Of a stretch of 64,000 nucleotides of DNA, positions 23,168 to 34,174 are shown one piece after another; position 1 is the first letter of the stretch; the number at the start of each line of letters is the position of its first letter. The stretch covers positions 10,726,001-10,790,000 of the forward strand of contig OZ316896.1 of assembly GCA_973895155.1 (NCBI GenBank), in the 5' to 3' direction. The translations under genes and the position numbers were made by a program. A model generated the notes under the pieces. It had not been told where the DNA came from. It did not search any database and saw only the letters and a program-made list of their open reading frames with translations. This stretch comes from Marsupella aquatica. Taxonomy: Eukaryota; Marchantiophyta.

Positions 23168-25955
23168 TTCTTCCAGTAGCCACCAACTTGTACTGTTACG
23201 AGATGGTACATTGTCGAGCACCACAGCGAGTCTGTTGCCCATGCAATCTGCTCTTTAACAACCCAAATGAAACTTGGCTTTCTTTGGGAATGTTCTTGAA
23301 CCCACATTTTTCCAGTCTAGGTGTAACGTGTTAGATTCATTGTAAATTTTTCTAGCAGTAGTTAGTTGTGGATATGCAATGACACCTTGTCCGCAGAGAG
23401 AAATCTAGGACAGCTGCACGTTAATTGCGGCTTGTAATTACCATGTAATCAAGGGAAGTAAAGTTGTCAAGCAGTCTCGATGGCTTTCACAGTGTATGTT
23501 GGTTCTCGTATATGGTTACAGCTCAACGTCTCTTCACATCTCGCTCTTGATCAGCGGCCAGGAGTGCCTGCATCTCAACTGCAGACGTTACTTGTTTCCT
23601 CGGTCATTGATGTGTCGGTGACATTGCTCGTAGAAGGAGATGAGCTCCTTATGTTAGAAGCAATCTTTCGAGGCAAAGAAGAAATACTTATTCTTCATTG
23701 GATACGGTGGCTGGGTACGTTCTGTTGAAATGGTGCGCGTTATGCATAATACTCCGTTTACATTGCATCTCATTTGTGGCGACGAGAAATTTTCAAATTG
23801 CATTTCGACTGGATGACGCTAAAAGATAGCCTCGTAGCCTGCGAATCATTCTCAACATCGTTTTTTGTGGTGGGGCCTGCAACTCCCCAAATAAGGCTGG
23901 TAGTTTTCTCCTGACATGAAAGCACATCCTCTCAATTTAATTTTGAACTGCGTGCTGGTAATTTTCTCGTGACATGAAGCACATCCTCTCAATTTAATCA
24001 CTAGTGCGTGTTCAAGTGGATTACTGTACAAATGAAGTTCAACCGTCCTTCGCTATGTCGGTGGAGACTTTTCGAACGTTTCGCCCACTGCATGCTGAGA
24101 TTTTGCGTACTATTGGGCACTTAGATTTTCTTTTGCACTCCACTCTTAGATACGAGTATGGAGAAATCGGCAGAATCGAAGTTGACAGCCAAATGTAGAG
24201 TACAACACCGACGGTTCTCAAATTTGGTTGCAGTTTGATCTCTTGAAAGATTACTCTCCCGGAATGTCGATCCAGAATCGCCTTCAGTAGCAATGGTCAC
24301 AAGGTCTGTACCAAGCAGATTTCTTACGAGTCGGTGTTTGCTTTCCTCGTCTGAAATTCAAATAGGACTCATTCTTTCTTCGCGTATTTGAATTTCTTAG
24401 CGTATTTTATAGCGTGAGCCACTATAAAATGGCATTGATTGTTCACTAATTATCAGATGTCAGAGCCACTATAAATGGCATTGAATGTTCACGAATTATC
24501 ATATTCCAGACACAAATCCCGAACATAAAAGTGTGAATCACCCAAACTGCCCTACGGCGGAACCCTTTATAGTCCTATTTGAATTTCTTGTTATATAATT
24601 TTATCCTAAGTTAACATAGTATCTTGTTTTATTTGGGTTTCTTGCCTCTCAATGAAGATATACTATTGCCAAGATTACTTTCCCTAATGATTTAAAGAGA
24701 CCGGAATCCAAAGTGCTACAAGGAAGCGACTAATGCAAGGTATTTTAAGTATTACTTAATCCGTGCCTAATTCCAAAGTGGTACACCGAAGCAATCAAAA
24801 GGATACAAGGCGTTTTTAAATGCTTACTCCAAACGGTAGCCAAATTTATAAATCTGCCCCTAAGGAGTATCATTATCTCCATTCTGAGAATACTTGTCCT
24901 GCACATACTAATGACATCCTGTTCTGCTTCTTCAGCCTTGATATTCCATCCAATTACCTCAGGTTGCGTGTTGGTTCTTTTAGTCTTGACATTTCTCTTA
25001 GTTCTGCGGGTCAGCATTTTGTTGGAGCTTTTGTTGTAGCTGATGTTGGAGTTTAAGTTGCACGCGCTGAAGGTTGAGGCCGACTTAGAGCTCGACCTAC
25101 AACAATCTATAGTTTAACTTGAGCGGGAGTCTCAGGCTCTTCATCATTGTTGACTAGGACATAGAGCTTGATCATAGGGTTCTGGGCACATCGTTTACCA
25201 TGAGGAACTTGGTTTAAGACAGCCTTGTCATGGAATGTGAGGAAGACAACTGGGGAAGTAAAAGAAAATGAGACATGGCAACTACAAATGAATGTGAAAA
25301 GGGCCAATCAACAAATGTGGTGTGTGAAAACCTCAATTATGTTCACCTTATTCTGAACACACAAAGTTGACTAGAGCCACGGGAACCTTTTGCTCAAATG
25401 ATTATGAAGGTTGAGAATACACTGCAATGTATTGTGCAACTACCTTGGGGTGTTGACAAACTAATAGATTCCCGATGCTGAGCTACTATGGGTATAGTTT
25501 CCAATCTTACAACACAGCAATTTGCAAGGCCAATTTTACCATTGCATTCCTTGACCTTCATGCAATGTACAACACAAGTCCAATTCATGCTGAATTTCAC
25601 AAATGCAAGGTGCACCTGGTCGAATGAGCTAATTTCCAATAGTTAACGTAAAGGAGGCAGGATCTGTCATGGATCTGTCTTCATGACGAATGTAATCACT
25701 TTGTTTTCATGTGATGTGATGTGTCCTGTCCCATGACCTTCTTGGATCAGCTTCTAGGAAATTTAGGATGAAGTAATTTGTCGTCAATCCTGTTGCCATT
25801 CATGTTATCCTCCATTGACTTAACCAAAATATGATATATAGTTAAAACAATGCCACAATCATTCAGATTTGTACTTGTATGCAAAGTAGACATGTGGGAT
25901 CTTATGCTCACCTTCAATCAGTACTCTCCAAGAGCACCATCGTCTAGCCAAGGTA
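23168..25955. other. 3' region of ERD15-like gene and intergenic sequence
   Basis: The first few hundred bases are probably 3' UTR. Two short direct duplications occur: about 60 bp near 23897-24005 (ACATCCTCTCAATTTAAT twice) and about 60 bp near 24415-24505 (GAGCCACTATAAA twice). Nothing else was recognised. Confidence 0.4.
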
Positions 25956-25963
25956 TATGTTTG

Positions 25964-26259
25964 CTCGGGGGTCTCACTATATGGGGACCTCCCCATCGCC
26001 TGCGACGTTTTTAGGCCTCGGACCCCCTAAAATGTAAGAAAAAAAATTATTTTTTAACCCCTATAAAGTTGGAATATTCTTGGAATATTCTAAAATTTGG
26101 ATTAAAAAGACCTTTATATTCTTATAAGTCTCAAAATTGAATTTAAAAGACCCTATTGTTCTTCTACAAAAATTCTTAAGTCTTCCCTTAGAACCAATAA
26201 AATGACCCTATCCTTCGTCGCACGTGATATGCCATTTTTGTGGAAGTGAGACCCCCGAG
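25964..26259. mobile_element. hAT-type MITE, copy 2 (best preserved)
   Basis: Perfect 14-bp terminal inverted repeats CTCGGGGGTCTCAC and GTGAGACCCCCGAG enclose 296 bp. A perfect 8-bp duplication TATGTTTG lies at 25956-25963 and 26260-26267. The flanks on both sides belong to another repeat whose uninterrupted relative is at 46.9-47.0 kb, which confirms the insertion point. Non-coding. Confidence 0.9.
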
Positions 26260-26590
26260 TATGTTTGATGGGACCCCTACCAATTTGAAACAAATTTATG
26301 TGATAGCCCTTACAATTTTTTGTTATAATCTAGGCCCCCTCCGACACTTTTGTGTCAAATGTTCTTGTAACAGTTCCTACAAGAAGTTCTAGCTTGATAT
26401 TATCACCAACAAGAGCTACAGTAATTTAGAGTTCTATATTAGTGAAGACAATATGGTTTATGTTTTCATGTTTAAATTTTGATCACATTGTCCATCTTCA
26501 TCTGTATAGGGTTTGCATGATGTTTTGACATTTCTCTTTGTACTTTTGTCTAAGTATGAAATGTCTCTACTTTTGGCTGTTGGCCCATAC
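26260..26590 (-). repeat. Dispersed repeat R, copy interrupted by MITE
   Basis: The reverse complement matches 46600-47000, including GATAATATCAAGCTA, ACACAAAAGTGT and GGGGTCCCATCAA. The MITE at 25964-26259 sits inside it. Class unknown; no coding sequence seen. Confidence 0.6.
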
Positions 26591-26959
26591 TGCAACTTTC
26601 AAAAATTGTCAAAGTGGAACAAAGACAACATGGATGTTGTCTTGTCACATCTAGACCCCAAATTTGTCTAAAATGGAAGAAACCAAAGATCTTCTACTTT
26701 TGGCTGTTTGCCCTCGTTGCAACTTTCAAAAATTATTAATTTAGGAAACGAAGACAACGTAGAGTCAATCATAATGGGAAAGATTTGCTAGCCTGCAAGA
26801 ACTAGACTCTAAATGTTCTACAAACCCCTTATCATGCAGCCGTGGATCCTCTAAAACTCGACAACCATGTGAAGATTATCCATTATGTCTTCAAGCATAG
26901 ACGTACATGCGGTGGACTATGATTCGGTGTGTGGTGGAGTGCGGTGGGAAATGTACGGG

Positions 26960-27090
26960 ACCTAGCTACATAGGGGCCTAGTTTGTAACAATATTTTTGT
27001 GGGGGGCCTGGTTTGCAACAAAAGTTTCATAGGGGCCCATGACGTAAATTTTGTTTTGGCAAGGTCCCCATTAGGCAGATACCTCCATCT
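26960..27090 (+). repeat. Dispersed repeat R, partial copy
   Basis: The shared block GCAACAAAAGTTTCATAGGG followed by TTTTGTTTTGGCA matches the right part of the 46.9 kb copy in the same orientation. It contains a small internal duplication of the GGCCTAGTTTGTAAC segment. Confidence 0.55.
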
Positions 27091-27229
27091 AGCTGATGAA
27101 TGCTCAATGAGATCATTCTTTAGGTAAAGATAAGAATCCTTATTGTGGATATTCCTGTTTGTCTGAAGAGTCCAATACACTCAAGTATGGATTGAATTGT
27201 TCATTTCTTTCACCCTTGAATAATGTAGT

Positions 27230-28310
27230 GGAGCACAACACAAGCTAGCTATGAGGATATTAGTCAGGTTACTCTCAAACCAAGACCTCTTACGCCTTTT
27301 TACAATTTCAAACCTGGATTGTAAATCCCCAAAGGTCCTCTCCCATGTCCTTCCCAGCCACCTCCTGATACTTTGCAAAGTGACATAATTTCTATTTTTG
27401 TGGTGCATGATTACTTGAAATGAACATGGACCACTCAAGGTAAATCCCATCAACTAGCAAACAAGCTCACTTGTACTCAGCACCATTTACATGAAAGACA
27501 ATGGTAGAGTCATTCACCTACCATTCATTCAAGAGTGGTGGCCTGTCCAAAACTTGCTAATCATTGTTACCTATGCCAACTCCAAAGCTCTTGATCTACA
27601 ATACATTATCGTAGGTTTTAAAAATCCTATGCAGCCAATAGGCTTTCTCAAATAATGATCCTGGTACAATTCTCAGGTGCCTTTCTCAAACCCGTACAAA
27701 GCCTCTAAAGCAGTGGTCTCTCCAATCCTACAATGTTTGTCCATGGCATCAGCTCCAATCCTAGTGTCTGGTTGCCGCAATGTTGATGTGATGTTGTTGA
27801 TGTGATGTTATGATGTGGAGACAAGTTTGACTTTCTCGTAACATCAAGCTTGAACTGAAGGTATTGTAATGTGCACAATCTAGAATGATTTATTGAACAA
27901 CCTCCTGCTCATACAAAACCTTCTTCTGCATTTCAACTCCTTGTACACAAGATCCCCCCAAAAGTAATCATCCCACAAATCTAGAGCACCCTTCTCTCTA
28001 TTCGTGTTACATTTACATCTTTCACCTATTCTGGACCCCCTGATTTCTCTCTCCTCCAGATGCTACAATGTTTTTGATGGATCGATTGTGGCTCACGATA
28101 CAAATTCACCTCCGAATCTCTTCTTCATCCCAGACTTCTTCATCTTCTTGGATCACTTTTTTGAAATTTTGTGTCCTTTGCTCCATAGCATCCACGAAGG
28201 GCAATATTTTACAGATCTCTAAAATTTGAAGAAGTCCGATGAGCGTATAGACTATAAATGATTTGAATGGACACAACCTACAATGAGCAAAGGCAAATGG
28301 CTTGAACAAA
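27230..28310 (-). pseudogene. PIF/Harbinger (HARBI1-like) transposase pseudogene
   Basis: Minus-strand translation gives, in order, WDDYFWGDLVYKELKCRRRF plus CMSRRLFNK (N-terminal transposase block) near 27900-28000. Further downstream come LVDGIYLEWSMFI near 27430-27460 and a GDLQSRFEIVK block near 27310 that corresponds to the family phrase GVLQARFAIV. The order fits IS5-like Harbinger transposases. Many stops and frame changes show it is dead. An upstream piece with VDAMEQRTQNFKK (28106-28309) recurs near 53.3 kb and probably belongs to the same element. Confidence 0.7.
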
Positions 28311-28382
28311 AGTATGTTTGAGGTGTGATGACAACAAAACTCTCAACAATCAGGGCTATGGCTGCTCTTGATGGACGATCTC

Positions 28383-28695
28383 GTGCGCATACACATCGCT
28401 ACATAATATATATTGCATGTCACACACATCCAGACATAAGCACAACAAACATAAGAGAATAGGATACAAGTGGAACTAATGTCCACACATGTCCAAAACC
28501 CACAATAATCAAACAATGATTGATACCAAAATACAACACACAACCAATCACGCCCAATCCGATCACACACATATGTCAAGCCACACACACCTTGCACTCA
28601 AGGAATCCATGTTATGCACACAAATTTGGCCGACCACACCATAATTGCCAGCTCATGCTTAAAGTCTCAAAATCAAAAGATGAGGCCTTCAAATC
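28383..28695 (+). repeat. Left arm of long inverted repeat
   Basis: About 313 bp here is an inverted copy of 29442-29750. Matching blocks include CATACACAT, GATACAAGTGGAACT, CCGATCACACA and GATGAGGCCTTCA. Similarity to the 53.5 kb repeat stops at about 28375 and resumes near 28822, so this arm interrupts that sequence. Confidence 0.65.
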
Positions 28696-29039
28696 ACCAC
28701 AAAGATATATCTATTCCCTCCAAACGTAGAGAAATTCTAAAGTGCTCAAACAGCACACATATGAAAGCTCTAAACTCAGACAACACAATATACTATAGTA
28801 GCACTCATAGTGATGTAACAAAGAAGCTTGCGCAAAGGATACAAACTAGGACAAATGAACACTAGCATGAACCTGCATGCTTCAACTTCAACTCAGGTTA
28901 AGAGATGGCGGCTAGGATAAAGGGCAATCTGTTGTGATTCAAGATGAAAAATGGGGGTGCTACTATTTTGCTGGCCTCCAAACCGTTAGACAAATTTGGG
29001 AATATCCGTCACTAGCAGCAGAACCAGTGGAAATGTCCA

Positions 29040-29400
29040 AGTCTAGCGTAGGATTTGAAGGTATACTCAAGTTAATTTTGTCACCCATAAAATACTGTAC
29101 CTATCAAGTACAACTTAAGTAAGTGTACTGTCTTCTCTTTTACCCACATTCTCTTTTACCCACATTCCCACACGGTACTACACCTATATGACCAAGATTA
29201 GGAGGGTACATTCAAGTGAGTGTACTTACCGTTCACCTATAAATATACCTATAAGGTACTCAAACTCAAGTTAGTATACTTCTCCTTCACCCAAAAAATA
29301 CCATACCGAGAAATATTACTCTCTTTACACAATATTTAGTCTCACCAAAAAATTAGTGTCACACCATTGTGAGTGTTAGTAGAGTATTGTACTATTCAGG
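29040..29400. repeat. Degenerate short repeats
   Basis: A loosely repeated phrase of the type ACTCAAGTTAGTATACTT followed by TTCACCCA-AAAATACC occurs about four times. It lies in the loop between the inverted arms. The borders are not sharp. Confidence 0.35.
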
Positions 29401-29441
29401 TATATCATTTTTGTATGTATATTATATGAGCTGATAAGGTT

Positions 29442-29750
29442 CAATCTGAAGGCCTCATCTTTGATGCTAAGACTTCAAGCATGAGCTTTGGAGGCTATGG
29501 TGTGACCGACAAGGTTGTTGCATTTGAAAGTGGATTTCTTGATGCAAGGTTTGTTTGGCTTGACATACATGTGTGATCGGACCGGGCATGATTCGTTGAG
29601 TGTTATCGTCATCGGCCGCTATGCAATTATTGTGAGTTTTGGACATATGTGAACATGAGTTCCACTTGTATCTTGTTCTCTTATGGTTCTGATGTTGGAT
29701 TGTGCCTCGACGTGGATGTGTTTATGTTGGGTAGCCATGTGTATGCACAC
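29442..29750 (-). repeat. Right arm of long inverted repeat
   Basis: Inverted partner of 28383-28695. The pair could be the long terminal inverted repeats of a Mutator-like or foldback element of about 1.37 kb, or two separate insertions in opposite orientation. No target-site duplication was found. Confidence 0.65.
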
Positions 29751-32165
29751 AACATTAATGACATTTTCCCATGAATTTCAGGCAAGTGAGACTTTGATGT
29801 CACCCATATTTAAAAAAATTCATCTAATGTATTGAAGAAACTGATAATTAGAGGAGCAATTTTTTTTTGGTAACCCTAAACAGAATCCACTCCAATGTTA
29901 TGCAGAGCAGTATATAGCCACATAAGCTTGTGTGTATGTAGGCAGTAAAGCTTTCCTTCTGTTCTGGCTTGTCAGTTTTTTTGAGAGATTAAGTGATTGA
30001 GAACATGGTGGAATGGGGATCACCCATCATAGCTGGATTTGAATCTCCTTTTTGTCCGTGTTTGTTCCACTAGCAAGTTTCAAGTCCTGGAAAATGTGTT
30101 TTACGGTATCACAAGATTATATTCTTTTCTTAAAGCAACCAGATAAATACCCATTTTGTACCTGTTTCTTATTGTTGATGAAAACTCTCAATCCTTGTAC
30201 CATTCAAAGCGTCTTAAGATGTGCTTTCAAATTAGCCCAACATTGCCAATTTTCATTGAGCATCAATGCAATACAAACTTCCAAAGTTAACTGTCTTCTC
30301 TTGAATTTTTATAGATCTTCTGCGATCAACAATGATAGACTTTTGACTTCTCCCTGATTAATGGATGATAATTGTCAATCCTTGTACCACTATCTGAAAA
30401 CTCTCTTATTGTCAATACTCCAGATAAGACAAAACAGTATTTGTTGCTGAATAAGTTAAAGTAGCTATGTTTTAGAGTGAGCCAGCTATTTTCAGCTGCC
30501 TTGAATTCTCTCAATGTATCTTTCCTCATCTTCACACGAATACAATGTCAAGGGACCCAAATTGTGCTGACAAGAGTGAGATTATAGTTAGGATTCAAGC
30601 AAAGGAGTTTGGATAGTACAGCCCCAAATTGATGTGGAGAGCAACCATTTGTTTGACATCTACAGACTACTCCCACATTTGAGGTGCAAAGGGAAAACTT
30701 ACTGGATTTCTTCTTATTTGAAGTAGATTACTGAACCTCTTTGCCCTCCAAGAGCTAGTGTGCCTTTTAATCCATGGGAGTCTATTGTCCTCATGCTGTA
30801 ATTAGCCAACAATGGGCCTGGATTTAAACTTCTTTGTCTCAACATTGCAAATGAACACGATGCCATCATTTGACCTTGCAGCTATTGGACATACTGGGCC
30901 TGGCTTAGTGTATGTCCACCCTTCTGAGCGTTTTATGCTGCCTGTCCTAGTCGCTCAGCTTGGAAAACAACCAGCAACATTTATATTGTAGTAATTTCAA
31001 CCTAGGTGATATTTCAGATTTGTCTTCATATTTTGTAGGGAAGCTAATGTGTCCTCGAGTGAAAGGAGAAGCTGCTAAGAATATATATTATCAAATGTTC
31101 TTAATTTCTGACCCTTAGATTTCCCTAGATTTAGGATAGGCTGGAAAATGGCTACTCTAAGACGAAAGAGCTGACAATTTTTGCCAAAAGTGGAGAGAAA
31201 TTTTAAGAGAGGTGGAATTTGGAGATATTTTGCCACTAGAAAACACCAGTTGAAACTGAGGAAATGCACCAGCCAAGACAAATGACAAGGCAGCAGGTGT
31301 CCAGTCTACCCCATGACCAGATACTTTTGCTCCAGTTTCAGGTCTAGTTACTCTAAAATGTTTTGGAACATGTTTAATAGATGTTGGGTGTTGTGCGTCA
31401 CAAATGATGTTAGTAGTAATGGTACAGCTAGTTGCATAGCTTACTCAAGGGTGGTTTCCTCTTTGAAAATGAAAGGAGAAACCAAAACCAAAGTAATCTA
31501 TGAAGTTTTGGGAACAAGCAGAAGCAAATTCATGAGAGAGAAACCAAAAAGTAAACGTGAGAATGATGTACTTCCATTTATTTCAAAAATGGGCCCAACA
31601 AAGTACAATGTAGTAAAGTAACAAGAATAATTCAACACGAAAAGCAAAATAGAATGTCATGAGTGAAAAGAAACCAGCAGAAATAGAAATAGGAAGAGGT
31701 CAAGAGCAAAACAGAATGTTGTCGGAGAGAATAAACCAAAAGCTAACAAAGAGTAAAAGTTATTTCACGAGATTATGGTATTTGGAAATTATGATATAAA
31801 AGACATAAACCAAGGGTTCAAAATACCTGGACTATGTCTTTCCATTGCCTCCCGTGCCAAAAAATAAAATGGACTACAGTAATGCGGGGTATTGTCGGTC
31901 CCCAAAATGAGGGCTTTAGTCCAAGTTTCGATGGGATGTTATTGCCCATAATGATAGTTAAGTGGCAAGTACTTAGAGTATTTGTTTTCCTTTGCGTTGC
32001 CTTAAACATGAAGTCACATTTGGTTCTTCTTGCCAAACTAATCTTCCTTGTCAATCTTCCTTGTTTGTAATCAATAGTGGCTGATGTGACTACATGTGCT
32101 TCCAGGAATTCTGGAAGGACTTACCATGGGGGTCCATAAAAGTGATTGGATTAAGGATTTGGTAG
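29751..32165. other. Intergenic, nothing recognised
   Basis: No coding region or clear repeat was identified in this 2.4 kb stretch. The open frames are short and lack family motifs. Confidence 0.35.
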
Positions 32166-33480
32166 TCCATAAAATTTCCTGTCCTTAATTTTAACCACCA
32201 AGTTAAAGTCCATCAAATTTGAGACCCCCCAATAAGGACTATCAAGTGGGGCCAGATGGTGAATTGAACAGAAGCAATAAGCAGAGGACTACTTTCTTTG
32301 TCAGTAGAGCAACAGAGTCCTTGATTTTAACTACTAACCTAAGGTCCATCAAATTTTGAGATTTGGGACCCCCCCATAAGGACTATGAAGTTGGGCCAGC
32401 TGGTTAGAGAACTGAAACTTAAGACAATAATCAGAAGACTACAGTCTTTTTCAGTAGAGCAGCAGAGTCCTTGATTTCAACTACTAACCTAAGGTTTATC
32501 AAATTTTGAGATTTGAGATTTTGAGATTTGGGAACAGAGACAATAATCAGAGGACTACAGTCTTTTCAGTAGAGCAGCAGAGTCCTTGATTTTAACTACT
32601 AACCTAAGGTCCATCAAACTACCAGATTTGAGACCCCCCAATAGGGACTATGCAGTGGGGCCAGCTGGTTGGAGAATTGAAAAGACAATAAGCAGAGAAC
32701 TACAGTCTTTTGCAGTAGAGCAGCAGAGTCCTTGATTTTAACTATTAACCTAAGGTCCATCAAGTTACCAGATTTGAGACCCCCCAATAAGGACTTTGAA
32801 GTGGGGCCAGCTGGTTCGAGAACTGAACAGAGACAATAATCAGAGCACTACAGTCTTTTTCAGTAGAGCAGCAGAGTCCTTGATTTTAAGTACTAACCTA
32901 AGTCCATCCAATTACCAGATTTGAGCCCCTCCCCCCCCCCCCCCCCTCCCCATGAGAGGACTATGAAAGTGGGCTGCTGGTTCGAGAACTGAACAGAGAC
33001 AATAATCAGAGAACTACAGGCTTTTCAGTAGAGCAGCAGAGTCCTTGATTTTAAGTACTAACCTAAGGTCCATCAAATTACCAGATTTGAGACCCCTCCA
33101 ATAAGGACTGAGATGGGGCCAGCTGGTTGGAGAATTGAAAAGACAATAATCAGACGACTACAGTGCTTTTCAGTAGAGCAGCAGAGTCCTTGATTTTAAC
33201 TACCAACCTAAGGTCCATAAAATTTTGAGATTTGAGACCCCCCAATAAGGACTATGAAGTGGGGCCAGCTGGTTGGAGAACTGAACAGAGACAATAATCA
33301 GAGCACTACAGTCTTTTCCAGTAGAGCAGCAGAGTCCTTGATTTTAATTACTAACCTAAGGTCCATCAAATTACCAGATTTGAGACCCCCCTATAAGTAC
33401 TATGAAGTGGGGCCAGTTGATTGGAGTATTCAAAAGACAATAAGCAGAGAACTACAGTCTTTTTCAGTAGAGCAGCAGAG
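32166..33480. repeat. Tandem array, about 148-bp unit, about nine copies
   Basis: The phrase AGTCCTTGATTTTAA recurs at 32316, 32466, 32581, 32727, 32875, 33040, 33185 and 33333, mostly 145-150 bp apart. One copy is shortened to 115 bp and one is lengthened to 165 bp by a poly-C run near 32927-32950. A diverged first unit starts near 32170. The array stops abruptly at 33480, about 700 bp upstream of the GT34-like start. Confidence 0.9.
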
Positions 33481-34174
33481 CTCCTCAAGACGAACTCACT
33501 ACGAGTCCAGTCTGAGATCGTCTAGTCTCCACATTCCATCTCCATGGAGATGATGATGAGTGCCCACAAAGCAGAGCAAGAGAAGAAGAAGGAATCGAGG
33601 TCGAAGTCGAGGTCGGGCAATCGACTCATCATCATCCGCTGCTGCTCGTCGAAACGCCACGAACGAGAGTCATCGTCGTGGTCGTGGTCTTCGTCATGTA
33701 GGAAGATTGGGATTCCGAAACGCAATGAGGGCGGAAGAGGAGATGCTGCTTGGTGCGTCTTGTCTACAACAGCGGTGGCAGGAGGAGCAGTCTCCGATGA
33801 GGAGTTATGATTACTTCTGCTTGTGATTAGATGAAGATGGAGAAAGATGGTGAGATGTGTTCGAGAGAAGGCGGACTGGTTCGCTCGTGGATTGAGGGGA
33901 GACGTAGATGTAGAGAGACTGGTTTACGATTGGGGTGGATTGCTTTGTTTTGGTGTGTTGATTTGAGGTGAGTCGCGGTGAGTCTAGTGAAATAGGGCGG
34001 GGGATTCTTATTTCAGTCGAATCGAACGGAATTCGGTCAGTATGATAGATTTGATCAGACAAACGTAGGCCGAGTGAGAAAGAATTGACTCCGATCGAAA
34101 AAATTCGTGGACATTGCGGAGGCATACCGAGAAAGGGGCGCTTGATAGGTTCAGAGCGAGAGAGAGAGGAAGAG
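33481..34174. other. Leader/promoter region of GT34-like gene
   Basis: Purine-rich sequence with GAAGAAGAAGG and CATCATCATC stretches. The short open frames here have biased, repetitive composition (Ser/Arg/Lys) and no recognisable domain. It is likely promoter or 5' UTR; a small upstream gene cannot be excluded. Confidence 0.4.

Noticed and set aside
33544-33826. Overlapping Ser/Arg/Lys-rich frames
   Set aside because: Composition follows purine-rich repeats; two frames and the antisense are open at once, so there is no evidence of selection on one.
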